Part shown: positions 10,937-22,145 of the stretch, one piece after another
Numbering within the stretch: position 1 is the stretch's first letter
Layout: each line of letters opens with the position of its first letter
Assembly: GCF_958298935.1 (NCBI RefSeq)
Contig: NC_084929.1
Span: 8,618,001 to 8,682,000, forward strand
Direction of reading: 5' to 3'
DNA: 64,000 nt
Source of the DNA: Phragmites australis
Taxonomy: Eukaryota > Streptophyta > Magnoliopsida > Poales > Poaceae
Position numbers and translations under genes: made by a program
Notes under the pieces: generated by a model
Databases searched by the model: none
Seen by the model: the letters and a program-made list of their open reading frames with translations, nothing else
Told to the model about the DNA's origin: nothing

Positions 10937-11849
10937 TCAGTCCGAGGGACTCTCCTCACTATCATCATTAGGCAGACTAAGCCTTAATGACTCGACAAAG
11001 GTGGGAACCAGCGGCTGGACACTTTGAACAAGTTTTGCGGCTTCCTCGGTAGTACAATTGAACTCGACTGTCACCAATGAGGTATCGAGTGCGGGGTTAT
11101 AGCTCTTGAGAATACCTAGAAATGTGGCAGTGCTTGCAGAGGCTGCTTTTGACATAAGGTCGAGGGTCTGCTCCTTCAGCTCTTGAAGAGCCAGGACAAC
11201 ATCATCCCTTTCAGACATCATCGCCTTCTTCTCAGCTCGAACGGTGTTCACTTCATTCCTAAGTTTCTCCCGAAACTTAACATCGTCATTAACCTTCTTC
11301 ATTACATCACCAAGAAGCTTTTCCTTGTTGTTGCAGGAGGACTCAAGGCCTAAAAAAGGTGAACCGAATAATAATTCTTTGCTAATCACCCAATAATTGA
11401 ATGACGCACTTGTAATCAAGAACAGACTTATGTTCAATTTTTTCCCTCTTGGCTTCAAGCTTCTTGCGGTGGTTGACCTCGGCAGCAGCTACCTGAGCAC
11501 TTGTAGCCTGGAAAAGAGTTTTTTTTGTCACCGCCCACAGATCATTGGTCGGAATTGATATTGAAGCTTCACTTCCCCTGAGCTACAGGTCTTCTTCGGG
11601 CCCACTCGAGGTAGGATCTCTAATTGGAGCCGAGACCGGGTCAATCGGAGAAGTTAGCCCCGGATGACTTATTGAGACACTGGCAGCCTTGGTTTGCGTC
11701 TCAGTCGATAGTCTGCAATCAACAGAATAAGAGAAGAGGAAAAGAAAGGACTACCAATCGACCAGTCGATATTAGAATCCAGAACAAACCTCTTTGAAAT
11801 CGGAAAATGTGAAATGATGCTTGACTTTAGCCATTTTGTGGTCACCTTC
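10937..11849 (-). pseudogene. Antisense gene 2 of element B, C-terminal part
   Basis: The minus-strand frame at 10937-11458 encodes a charged, heptad-like helical stretch: KVNDDVKFREKLRNEVNTVR, then LALQELKEQTLDLM. An acidic tail follows (VESLRLSLPNDDSEESPSD). This is the coiled-coil C-terminal part expected of the gypsy-associated PF04195-like proteins of grasses. The N-terminal part continues at 15690-17403 on the far side of the solo LTR at 11850-15689. Function unknown. It was inactivated by that insertion and by stops. Confidence 0.65.
11845..11849. repeat. Target-site duplication CCTTC, left copy
   Basis: CCTTC precedes TGTCACATCC at 11850. The identical CCTTC follows TGTGACA at 15690-15694. 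Confidence 0.92.
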
Positions 11850-14800
11850 TGTCACATCCGGTTTTAACAGACAAAACCAAATGCGGCATATGTTTGACCA
11901 AGATGTTCAACACACATAAGGATGTCACAGGTGAAGTAATAAAAGCAATACTTTCATAGAATAAATGTTAAACTCTTACAACAAATGACATATATTATCT
12001 TCTATGAAGATATTTGTAGCGAAACAGAAGCACTGGTGCCAAACAACATCGCAGGCAACTGACCGAGAGACATACACCTAGTACGTCACAACCTCGTCTT
12101 GATAATCTTCAACATCTTCACTCGTGAGCACATGACGCGCTCAACAAGTGTGGGAAATATATGACATGCAAGCTTGATTAAAGAAATAGGCTATAACAGG
12201 TAAACTTGCATCAATACCAACTATGCTATCGTAAGAAGAGTTATAAAAGCAACCTATTTATCTATGTGAACCATTACTAAACTCCCAACTCCTAAGAATA
12301 TCTCCACATGTTTCCAAACTACCTGAATTCCACATTAGGTTTCTAAACAAACCAACTTGATACCCATCACAGGTAATCAAGAACCATCCATTGACATTTA
12401 CCCATCACAGGTAGCCAACCAAAAGAACTAAACCAAACCAACTAATTATGTGAGGATCCAAGTCTCTCATGACTGTGAGCATGGCTGATATATCATATTT
12501 TAGACTCTACAGAGGTTGTTCAGCTTTCCCCACAAGTCGTGATTTTCTTGTTGTCGTGTTGCGCAAACACTTAACACAACCAGTGGTGTGTCGTTCGGAG
12601 ATCACTACAAGGTTGTTACAAAGTATCCTCCCAATAAGAATAATCCTGCTAAGGTTTCACCGCCGTCAAAGTGGAGTCACACCACCCAGAAGCCCCCTCA
12701 TGCACCTTGTAGCTTTGTAAAGAATAACTCTTTCCTTCCACTACACCACCAGTGGCTCATTTTATGTTGAGGATCCGCTAATTACTAAGCCAGACCGTAC
12801 CCATATAAGCCTCATGGATAGACAATAATTCTTGGGTTGTCACTCCACGAACCGGTCCTTAGGATACCGAGCAAACACTATCACCCACCAAAGTGTTTCA
12901 CTCACTTGTGCCTCACGCACCATCATCAACCAACCATCTGCTCGACATCCCTAAGTTCCATGTTGCCACACAAGTTACCATAATATCCAACTCATAGTTG
13001 CATAGTTCAAAAATCATGTTTAACTGGTAACCCATCCATACCCTTGTGCAAAGCTGAGCATTAACTATTCATAAACCACTACTGATAGCTAGGCGACAAG
13101 GAATATATGGAACATGGTACTATAGCTAAATGGGATTCAAAATTAATAGAATTCACGTTTGAAATAAAGAACACATTCAAAAATTGGGATCAAAATGTTC
13201 AAGGACACTTGCCTTTTACCCAATGCTATTCAGTGTTGTAGAAACATTTAGACGCAAGAATCGCCTAAATCGAAGTTAAGATGAAAAGAGAACAGCTTTC
13301 AGGAGATGGATTAGACTGAAACAGAAATGCTGATTTATCGAAACTATCTTTCTATAGGAAAAGGCTTTATTGCACAATTACTACGTCAGACTTAAAAGCA
13401 TCATTGCACAAGATTCAAAAGTATATGGCTGACTAGGCTAAGGAGGATGATGTGGTGCTGACTTGGCATGCTATGCAAGTATCGTCTTGGATTAAAGAAG
13501 GGGTACGCTGAGATCTAATCTCGACCAGCCATGATGGATCAAATGGCCAGAGGTTGCACTTCTAGGTTAAGGATACTACCGGTGACTCTGTGTAGCAGCT
13601 ATGGTTTGGGTTTCATCAGAGATGGCAATCGGGCATGTGGTCATTGACATCGATGTTGGGCTTCAGTGGTGTTTCAGTGAAACGAGAGAAGCATAGCGTA
13701 GAATGCGGAAAGACTAACTTAGTGGTATGGTTGGTTTTGGAAGGGGTCATCCGAGGTAGCAGCAAAACAACGATGACTGCTGCTAGGTTTGGTGGTGACC
13801 GTGAACAGACACAGCAAAGAAGATGCTCGCATTCCAGGAGAATGGCTACAAAATTTGAGAAACCATCTTAACAGAGACGTTCATATATCTCGCACAATGT
13901 TATCGCATGGGTTTGGGTAGATCATCCACAGAGAGGAAGAACGATCAGCGGAGATGAGATGGGTGACGGTTGCAACATGGTATGGTTGGCAATCGCATTC
14001 CGATCGTGTTGCTGCACAAACGGGGATGGGCTCCTAGAGTCACGTAGAAGACTCGATGGGACACGTTGTGACGTGGTTGGTGCTTCCATACTACATTTGG
14101 ATTGACAAGGAATGCGAATGCAAATCTGGTGCGCACGCAGAAAGCTTTCAGAAACTAGACAACAGGCATGTCGACCTTGATTCCGGTGGTTTGGCTGCTC
14201 TACTGGCCGACCTGACTGGTGAGGGCATGGGAAATATCATGGGACATACACTGGTGAAGGGGCATGGCAATTTGAACTCTGGTCAGCCAGGAACATCAAC
14301 GCCAATCAGTGATGGCGCGGCTGTTCGCGACGGCGATGACCATGACTCTGTAGATCGGGCTTTGGCGAGGCTTAGGGCTTGGATAGAGACTTATTACAAT
14401 GATAAAACAATACTAAGGGAGGATAATAAGAGGTCCTCACTTTGCTTTGATGGTCGAGGAAGGGGGATTCGCGAAGAAGATGATGAGGTAGCGCATCACG
14501 GGCAACAGCTCTGGCAAACGGCGGCCCATGGATAGGGCAGCAGCGGCGTCTAGGGTTTGGGTGCATGGAATAGGGATAGGAGAGGACATATAACTCCTAT
14601 TTATAGGGTTAGGGGTGGCTGGTTGAGGTGGAGTCCAAGCCGAACACGAATCGGGTTTGAGTTTGGGTTGGTTAGGATTTTCTTTTTCGAAGTTCTCTAT
14701 TCCGAGGATGATATCTCCATTGTCCGGACTCCAAATTTGATGTTTCTATACTCTAAATTATAGTACTAGAAAAGATATACAACTTTAGTATTCATTGGAA

Positions 14801-15689
14801 CTTTTGAAAATGTCATCTTGATTTTCAAAAATGCACCACAAGATAAACTATTTGAACTCAGACTTATCTATGTAGCACTGATTCTGGGGGCCACAACTCC
14901 TAGCTCCATTATCCAAAATGGGACTTCCATAGGTTAAAATCGAAGCCCTCGGCGAGATCTACAACGTTGGTATTGTCAAGATTCACATTTGAGACTGTTT
15001 TGAACTCCGAAACTTCATTTGAAGATGAGGTTGTCCAGGACTCCGCGAAAATTTGCAGATTTCGTGGATCCTTTTTGTTAGGCCTTCTAGATGACTTGTG
15101 TACCGGCCAACGGCTTGGGCTTGGGTAGGATTGAGTCTAATGTCACCTTAGACATATCTAGGGTTTTATAAAAGAAACTTTTGCAGAGAAATTTGAATAG
15201 GGTTTGAATTTGAATTGAACTTGGAGTGAATTTAAGAGAAACGGAAAATGAGGTTGAACAAGAATAGGAGTAGATAAGGAATTTGAGTTTGAATTTAGGT
15301 ACAATTTGAGAAAGAGGAGAGATTGACTTTAAATAAGGATTTGGATAAGATTTGAATTGAACTAGAGAAGGATTAGGTATGATCAAGGATTGAATAGATG
15401 ATAATTCAAAGATTTTGACTTCCAACCATTAATATCCTTAACTAGTTTATTACACAGTTTTGTAAAAACCTTTTCAAAATCTTTTTGACTCAAAACACCA
15501 AAGAGAAAAAAAAGAAAAAGAACTCTAATTCATTTACCTAGCTCTTAATAAAACTCAGCATGCAATGCACACAAAATAAAAATCTATTTTGATTGATTGT
15601 TTATGAAAATAGGTTTTAAACGTATTCTACTGGTGAAGCTATTTAATTTTTTTTTGAAATTTGAGAAATCTGAAAATCAGAGTGTGACA
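11850..15689 (-). repeat. 3.84-kb solo LTR inserted in element B
   Basis: The block begins TGTCACATCC and ends AGTGTGACA, giving inverted TG...CA ends, and has perfect 5-bp target duplications. No gag or pol motif is visible in any frame, so it is a solo LTR left by LTR-LTR recombination. Its length and style suit the long LTRs of grass Tekay/RIRE3/RIRE8-type gypsy elements; the family name is tentative. I judge it to lie on the minus strand because the right end read in reverse resembles the usual LTR start of that group. Short frames inside (for example 13635-13871 and 14056-14535) show no recognisable domain. Confidence 0.85.
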
Positions 15690-17403
15690 CCTTCTTTGTT
15701 CTTTGTCTAGTAGGCGAAGTCGGTGGAGGAGTTACACATGGACCAGGCAAAGTTAAGTCATCAGTAGCATGCAAAGAACCAGATAATAAGAATGCATTAT
15801 CGAGTGAAAATATGACCAACTAAAGAGCGATAATTCGACTAAAATTACCTCTCTAGTCGAGTCATCAGTCATGTCAGTCCCTCGAGTTGGTGATTGTGAG
15901 GACGCGCCAGACGTCCCCTAAAAAAGAGCCATCCATGCAACTTGCCATTAATAGAATGACTGAAAGGAAATTGATAACTCGAGAAGAGTTACCTTTTCGA
16001 TCAGGTCATCGAGAGAGATGGTTGCTCGAAGAGGCGATTGGGCTGGTACACTCATTGTTCCCTAACAAAAGGCCACTCATCCAAACCGAATGCATTCAGG
16101 TATCTACTTAATAATTTGAAAGGAAATAAGAAGATAACAAAAAACTTCAATCAGCATACCCGAGGGCTCCTTCGCTTGTGCTTGAGAGGATGGGGACGAT
16201 CTCTTCGATCGAAGAGACCCCTTAGCCTCCTCGTTGGTTGATCCTTTCCCCTTGTCGACGACATCGGTGAAAGTACCACCATCGAAATCAAAGACCTCGC
16301 TCAAAAGGATGTGTTCTTGACGGAAAACTGGAGCCTGCAATCACACAGACAAGTTAGAACAAATAGACAATAACAGGTCTTACTGTTCCATTAAGAAAAT
16401 CCTCACGTCTGGTCGAGGATTCACTAAGGAGTAAGGCGCAATGTCACACTCCGGTGCGCTGGAAGAAAAAAGCTTGTTCAGCCGGGCAGTGACATCGTGT
16501 GCAGGTAGGACAGAAAAAGAAAAGAATGGTTTACTCGACAAGGCTTGACGATCATAGCTAAACGAAAAGGGCAAAGTGCTATCTAAGCCTTACATTTGGC
16601 TGCATCCCTGGAAGCATCCTCATCCCCACTGTACTCCCTGGCCAGGCACGTTCGCGCCTTTAGGGGACTCAATCTCTTACTAATGAAGTCTCTGACCACA
16701 TGCCACCCAGTAAGGCCAAAATGCCTCAGCATGCCAATCTTGTTGGCGAAGTAGGTGGTGTGGCTGGACTCTCGATGCTCTTGTGCCCAAGAAAGATTTT
16801 GGACAGGAAAAGGACCTCTATACACTAAAGGAAAACTAATTGGGTCGGGATTGGAGATGTAAAACCAAAGTTTCTTCCAATGCTTCAACCAAGAGGAAGT
16901 TAGGGGAACCAAGATATAGGAGTTTCTCATCTCACTTCTTAACTGGAAACCGCATCCCCTGACACATTTATTCTCGTTAATCCTCTTCAATTTATAATAA
17001 TACTAAAAAAGATTCAAACATGGTGATGGAGTTGGGGTTCAGGTGGTGGAGTTCAATCTGGTATCGATTGAGAACATTGAGCAGGAACTTGGAAGGAGGG
17101 ATTTTAATCCGCAACAGAAGAAAGACTCAAAAACTACGAACTCATGCTCGACCTTGTAGGAAGGGAATCTCTCACCCGATGCCATCCTCTTCGACCAGGC
17201 TGTGCGGCGGCACTACTCCTTCCACTTCGAGTTCCGCCAGCCGAGACTCTTGCATCACCGAGGGTGTTCAGGCCTCAATCATGAACCGCGCCTTGTCATA
17301 CTAATCGAGAGAGGTGCTGGCGGCTGCTGTGTCCGACTGCTTCTCCAACGAGGAGGAAGTCAGAATCATCGAGGAATGGTTGGGATCCATGGATCTAAAC
17401 TTT
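15690..17403 (-). pseudogene. Antisense gene 2 of element B, N-terminal and middle part (PF04195-like)
   Basis: On the minus strand a start at 17401-17403 (MDPNHSSMILTSSSLEKQ) leads into broken frames with LHHLNPNSITMF near 17020-17050. This matches the 'HHLTPN' block that marks the grass gypsy-type PF04195 family. The next frame at 16583-16990 reads GCGFQLRSEMRNSYILVPLT, then HWKKLWFYISNPDPISFPLV, again typical of that family. The middle, with acidic and serine-rich parts, runs to 15690, where the solo LTR interrupts it. The gene is antisense to gag-pol. Several stops and shifts make this a pseudogene. The role in the element is unknown. Confidence 0.7.
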
Positions 17404-17902
17404 TTTCTGGTGGTGGTGCGTGCCGAGGCAGAGAAAGTTGAGAGGCTTGTGCAGGAAGACTGATGACGAAGGATGAATAATGGTTTTTGCAAGTCTGGGT
17501 CTTACGGGTAAAAACCAAAAAGTTACCCTCGTTTCAACTACTCCCACCTTTACAACACCTCGATCGGTGTGAAAAAAAGGAATGATGACGATGTGCAAAT
17601 CTCTGCACACCCTTCTTCCTACATTAAATGTGCCCATACCCACCGTTTCAAATTTTGAAAGGTTTTTTAACTCTACTCGGAGTCGGGTGTCGATCAGTTG
17701 ATTTCTCTAAATCTTTTTTCTTCAAGTCTCGAGTGCGGTTAGCCATAGGACGCTCGACCTGACTAAGCTTTCACTAGATACTCGAGAAAGGATTCATCCA
17801 TACTCAATTCTTTTGACCATAAGCCTGATCTACTTTACTCAACCAAGCTTAAACTTGGCAGTACTCGAGTAGGTGCTTATTGGAACCTCTCCTCCGGAGT
17901 AG
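17404..17902 (+). other. Upstream region of antisense gene 2 and 3' untranslated part of element B
   Basis: No coding block is seen. The first half should hold the promoter of the antisense gene on the minus strand, although I do not see a convincing TATA box here, unlike in element C. The second half leads to the polypurine tract. Confidence 0.45.
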
Positions 17903-17916
17903 AGTTAGGGGGCTAC
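17903..17916 (+). other. Polypurine tract of element B
   Basis: AGTTAGGGGGCTAC lies directly before the 3' LTR. A G-rich purine tract here is the plus-strand primer site for reverse transcription. Confidence 0.75.
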
Positions 17917-18521
17917 TGTTGAATATCTACCTATGAGGTATATGCGCATAAGGAGTACATCATATACAGACAAGGTACATACAACGCATATTTGACAGCT
18001 CCAGATTTCACGGAATCGAATCAGCGGTACCTGATACACCCAGAATCAAGAAAGTACATACCAAGAAAGATTAGATTAGTTACCCAAATTGATATGATCT
18101 GTATTCAAAACAGGTATATCTACTTGGACGTCAAGGAAAACAACTCCCTATCGACTATAGCTGGATATAAGTCGGTACCTCACCCCTATATAAGCGAAAA
18201 GGCCGGGGGAGAGGAGACAACTAGAACTAGACACGAACAAGGAACTACAAGCAATATGAAAGGCAACAATAGAGGAGTTACTCGACGACTTGAGCCCTAG
18301 GATAGATTAGATCCAATCAACTCCTTGTAATAATCTTAACCACCTTGCCTATACTCGAGGTCATCAATACAAGGCAGCAACACCCCCACAAGACGTAGGG
18401 TATTACTCCAATCAGAGGCCCAAACCTGTATACATCATTTTGTCTCTCTTCGTGATTAATCCCTACTCTCGAAGGTACCCAGTCAATTTATGGACATATT
18501 GTCAAGAACTAATCTTCGATA
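17917..18521 (+). repeat. 3' LTR of element B
   Basis: It begins TGTTGAATATC and aligns throughout with the 5' LTR. It ends TTCGATA, one transition away from the expected CA end, and is followed at once by the second GGGAG. Its TATA box is at 18187. Confidence 0.94.
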
Positions 18522-18539
18522 GGGAGTTTGGGCGGGCTC

Positions 18540-19034
18540 GGCTGGCAATAGAACCATTTCTTCTGCCACCTTGACTAGGAGCTCTTGATGGCAAAATCAA
18601 TTTAATCTGCTGATTTGCCTTCTTGGAGGCAGAATCTAGCATCATCGCTAACTTTGCACAAAAAATGCCTTCAAAAGATAGAAGGCCTCGCACAGGTGCA
18701 CGAAGACACTAAGCATGACGATGGAGTTAGGGTTAAGGTGGATGTATTCAAAGCCATAAAGGCTAAGCACTTGAAGAAATAAGCTGGAAGGGGGAAAACG
18801 AAAACCACAATGGAAGAAATCAAGGAAGATGATAGTCCAGGTAGTGTCTGGACTGGGGATCACCTCACCCGCTGTTGGTGTGCAAGCGATCAAGGTGCGT
18901 GAGGGGATGACCTCGTTGTGCTCCACCTTGGTTAGAGCCTCCTCCGATATCCTAGATTCCAGCCAAGGTGGGATCATGATTGTCGTAGTGCTGGCACTAG
19001 AACTCTCTGCTTTCTTGGTCTTCTTGCGGCCCAT
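18540..19034 (-). pseudogene. Antisense gene of element C, N-terminal part (PF04195-like)
   Basis: The start is the ATG at 19032-19034 (MGRKKTKKAESSSASTTT). It is followed by EEALTKVEHNEVIPSR and GEVIPSPDTTWTIIF, then by YGFEYIHLNPNSIVMLSVFV and HLCEAFYLL. This order (a basic start, a 'VIPSP' block, then 'HLNPNSI...HLCEAF') is what I know of the grass gypsy-type PF04195 proteins. The frame shifts near 18660 and continues as IFCAKLAMMLDSASKKANQQ. The rest lies at 66-1750, separated by element B. A TATA box lies upstream at 19151-19158. Function unknown. Confidence 0.75.
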
Positions 19035-19150
19035 GGTGCATGAGGGGAGGCAGTTGGAGGGCTTTTGAGATGGTTAAAAGAGACGCGAAAGGAAGTGACT
19101 CGAGGTAAACAATGATGGAAGGGTAAACACTATGTGGGCTCTCCGTTTCA

Positions 19151-19158
19151 TTTTATAC
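19151..19158 (-). promoter_or_regulatory. TATA box of the antisense gene of element C
   Basis: On the minus strand the sequence reads GTATAAAA about 120 bases before the ATG at 19034. The captured fragment at 22146-22735 keeps a TATA box (ATATAAAA, 22441-22447) at the matching distance, which supports it as the promoter of the antisense gene. Confidence 0.6.
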
Positions 19159-19460
19159 GAAGACAGTGTCTCTCTATATGACTCTTCAACTGATTTCAAA
19201 CGGTGACAGTTCAAATTTCAAACACAACCAGTGACAAGTCTTTTCTCCCCTATCTTTTTGCAAGATTGGTATGATGTTATACATGTGAATTAGGATTCCT
19301 ACTCAGAGGGGATACCTTCTCGATGGCTCACTGGATTGCTCGAAGGCATTCTAAATCCTGAAGAGACGACCCGAGGATCTCGAGAACCCAGTTTGATGCG
19401 CCATCCTAATTGGGACACCGAGTTCTACTCGATGATGCAGTTAGTCAAAATGCTTTTCTT

Positions 19461-20031
19461 TGCTGATAATTAGTAGTATACAACTAATATATCCGGATAC
19501 CCTAGGGTTTTCCGTTATTCTCGGGGCATATCTTCATCTCCGGGAAGGGAATCCCTAGACGCATGGAAACTACCAGCAGATACCCACGATATCTCATAAA
19601 TAAGGAGATTTATCTCCAAGAATGGGAGGAGAGGACTCCAGAGGCCGTATGATGACCCCCCTATATATACAAACCCAGGGGAACCTGCAGAGGACAAGTG
19701 CTTACAATTCAAAACAAGTCATCACACGCCATTGAAGCCTACAGAAGCTCCGACCCTCCAAGCCTTTTGTAGTTTAGATCTACATTACGATTTCCCCCTA
19801 ACTACTCGTAAGGGAGTCATCCAACTAGGTTCAGATCTATCTAGGTTAGCCATGTACCCCCTTGTAATAGTGCCAGAGAATAATACAAGACAAACATGAC
19901 GTATGACTATTATCCTAAGGGAGGCCTGAACCCGTATAAAAACCCTCTGCGTGTTTTGTGATTAATCTACATGAAACTTCTCCTATTGTTTCTACAAGTT
20001 CATAAGATCCGTGGTTCATCAACCATCAACA
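19461..20031 (+). repeat. LTR of element C (shared by two element copies)
   Basis: It begins TGCTGATAATTAG and ends CCATCAACA. It aligns with the reverse complement of 37624-38156, the 5' LTR of element D, so both are one family. It is preceded by 3' internal sequence and followed by a primer-binding site and gag, so this LTR serves as 3' LTR on its left and 5' LTR on its right. Confidence 0.82.
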
Positions 20032-20033
20032 CC

Positions 20034-20050
20034 TGGCGCCATCTGTAGGG
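20034..20050 (+). other. Primer-binding site after the LTR of element C
   Basis: TGGCGCCATCTGTAGGG starts two bases after the LTR end. It is the Tat-type primer site. Confidence 0.8.
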
Positions 20051-20053
20051 ATC

Positions 20054-20320
20054 ATGACAATAGGTATTGAAGCATATACACACGATATGCCGTCGACTTT
20101 GCTTAAGCCTGCACCAAGGACCGGCTTCTCGAACGAGAGGTTCTATGACAACTTCACCCCATCGACAAACGACGAGTTGACGATCGATCAGGTGGGCCTC
20201 AATGAAGAGTTAACTGGCGACAACTCTAGCGATGAGGTAAGCTGCTTTATAGATCAGTGTGCCAAGGATTACGGCATCGAGTTTGAATCGCTAAGCTGCC
20301 AAGAAAGTCTCGGAGAATAA
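20054..20320 (+). pseudogene. gag: N-terminal gag fragment next to the LTR of element C
   Basis: The open frame starts MTIGIEAYTHDMPSTLL, then reads TGFSNERFYDNFTPSTNDEL and NSSDEVSCFIDQCAKDYG. It matches the split gag start of element D (FSEERFYDNFTSLPDEL at about 37475-37530 and NNSSDKVS at about 34220-34240). The frame ends where the sequence jumps into an LTR end at about 20313, so almost all of gag and all of pol are deleted. Confidence 0.82.
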
Positions 20321-20468
20321 TACAAGACAAACAAGAATTAGAGCCATTATCCTAAGGGAGGCCTAGACCTGTATAAGAACCTTCTGCATGTGCTGTGATT
20401 CGTCTACTTGAAGCATCCTATACTATTTCTACAAGTTCATAAGATTGGTTGTTCACTAATCATCGACA
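20313..20468 (+). repeat. Truncated LTR end (R/U5 part) of the element C family
   Basis: From GAGAATAATACAAGAC on, the sequence aligns with the last ~155 bases of the LTR at 19461-20031 and ends in CATCGACA. The junction with gag falls on GGAGAATAATACAAG versus AGAGAATAATACAAG, a short shared sequence that suggests a deletion by illegitimate recombination. Confidence 0.85.
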
Positions 20469-21561
20469 ACCATGTTGTGACAAAAATATACCATCATCTT
20501 TTATCATCATTGCATAGGGCCATTATCAAGTTTTGTAGAGCAATTATCATGATCACCATTCCAAAGCAAGTCTAAGCATCATCTACCATTCCATAACCCA
20601 AAACCATAACCGTAGTGACAAGGATGATAAGGGAAAACTAGGGTAAATCATAACTCTTGGGATTCCTGATAAATTGTTAGCATGCATGTTTATAAAATGA
20701 AACATTATAAAAACTAGGATAAATATGTTCGAGAATACAACTTAGCTTCATTGTACTCAGTTGGGTCATCGAAGTCTTGATCTTGTAGTTCTTCTAGATC
20801 CTCTGTAACGTTAGTGTCTACTCAGAAACATAAGCAAAAAAGGCAACACGTAACATCAAGATCCAAAAGAACCAAATATCACACACAAGATCACATTTTT
20901 TCGGACAATCCGACGAAAGAACGGGTCACATCGAAGTGACAGTTAACAAGTTACAGCTACTGAAAAGATTAAAATAGGACAAAAATATTATCTATACATA
21001 AAACCATTAAAAATTATTATTATTTCCAAATTATTTGTATTTTTTGAAAATTATTTTTGTATTAGAAAACTAATTATTATGCAATATATACTATATTTGA
21101 TGTCAGCAAACAGAAACAATTCAAAAAAGAAAATAAAAAGGCTGATTGGACATGCCACATAAGCATACACGTCCGACGTGGCACTGCCACATGCGCTCAA
21201 AGGCTGACGCGACTAACGGAACGGCATGACCCATACCCAATTGGACGGACGTGGCCCACCTTGTTGGCTCTCGACCAGATGGCGAACGGTGGTGAACCCC
21301 CTTGCAGTGGCGTGTTCACCGTAGTAAGGGGCAATGGTGCTCCCTTGTTCGGACAACTCCAATGAATAGTGGTTCTTGGAGCTCGGACGATGGGAGACCT
21401 GTTTTAGGCACATGTTGGTGTTGGCAAGCTCTAGGGTGTCCAGCAATGGTGAGGTGTGGTGTCGGGTCTCTGAGCTTTTTGGAGGGGGTCTTCCCATGGG
21501 GATTTCATGGTGAGAGGTGAGGGAAACGATTTTGGGTGCTTCAAGGAACCTATGGGTCAGC

Positions 21562-21570
21562 TTATATAGC
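21562..21570 (-). promoter_or_regulatory. TATA box of the minus-strand long LTR
   Basis: CTATATAAG is found on the minus strand, about 1.1 kb before the LTR end, which fits an LTR U3/R boundary. The minus-strand frame 21213-21614 downstream of it is probably leader sequence, not a gene. Confidence 0.5.
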
Positions 21571-21705
21571 TTGGGAAGGTTGGTGGAAAGAGATCGAGCT
21601 AGGATCGATTTCAAATTGAAATCTGGTGGTGACTCGACCTCGGACTCCTATGTTTAAATGTGACCGGTTTGACATAGAGGGGGAAACGAGAGGGTATGCT
21701 CCACA

Positions 21706-22145
21706 TTCATCTTCTAGAAGGTCTTCACACCGTAGTCGTGTTGGTCTGCATGCATTTTCTCGGCGCCACCATCGTCTCTACGCTGGACTACGAGTAGAGG
21801 AGATAATGGAGAGAGATGATAGGTGGGGCCTGGCTGTCTGTTACTGAAAGAGAGAGGGGGAGGATGGAGGGATGGCTTGGCTTTCGGCTCGTGCGGAGGG
21901 AAAGAGAGAGAGAGAGAGAGGAGAGAGGCTGATGAACGGGCTAGCAGGCTGAAAGAGAGGGAAGGGGGAGAGATGGGATGGGCTGCCTGATGGGTTTAGG
22001 CCCGAGGTGCACTCCTTCTCCTTCTTTTTCTTTTTTCTATCTTCCTCAAGTATTCACATATACATGTATATACATACAACATGTATTCTTATATATACAC
22101 ATATATATCTGCATACATCTAGCATACAAACAATTCAAACAAGAA
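21706..22145. repeat. Direct repeat, copy 1 (LTR U3 segment)
   Basis: From CTTCTAGAAGGTCTTC to CAATTCAAACAAGAA, it aligns with 22732-23192. Shared landmarks are the GAGTAGAGGAG block, the GA-rich tract, the 'GGTTTAGGCCC' block and the ATACATGTATATACATAC block. Confidence 0.88.

Larger units (their letters stand above)
2017..18521 (+). mobile_element. Complete Tat-lineage Ty3/gypsy retrotransposon B (Grande/RIRE2-like)
   Basis: The element has two ~605-bp LTRs (2017-2623, 17917-18521), a primer-binding site, gag, pol in gypsy order (protease, RT, RNase H, integrase), a polypurine tract, and GGGAG duplications on both sides. Between pol and the 3' LTR lie a small antisense gene, a 48-bp tandem array and a second antisense gene. 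This layout is what is described for the maize-relative element Grande, so I assign it to the Tat group. It spans 16.5 kb because a 3.84-kb solo LTR is inserted; without that it is about 12.7 kb. Frameshifts and stops throughout gag and pol show it is non-autonomous now. The two LTRs differ at roughly one site in eight over the first 300 bases by eye, mostly transitions, so the insertion is old. Confidence 0.93.
18522..20031 (+). mobile_element. 3' end of Tat-type element C (right piece)
   Basis: It continues element C after the insertion of B. It holds the start of the antisense gene (to 19034), its promoter, a PPT-proximal region at 19270-19460 and an LTR at 19461-20031. The 19297-19460 segment aligns by eye with the reverse complement of 27616-27880, the same PPT-proximal region of element D, which fixes its place just before the LTR. 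Confidence 0.8.

Noticed and set aside
13635..14535. Two open frames of 78 and 159 codons
   Set aside because: They lie inside the 3.84-kb solo LTR, show no known motif and have frame shadows; treated as chance frames.
21213..21614. 133-codon minus-strand frame
   Set aside because: It lies after the TATA box of a long LTR and has no domain; most likely LTR leader sequence.
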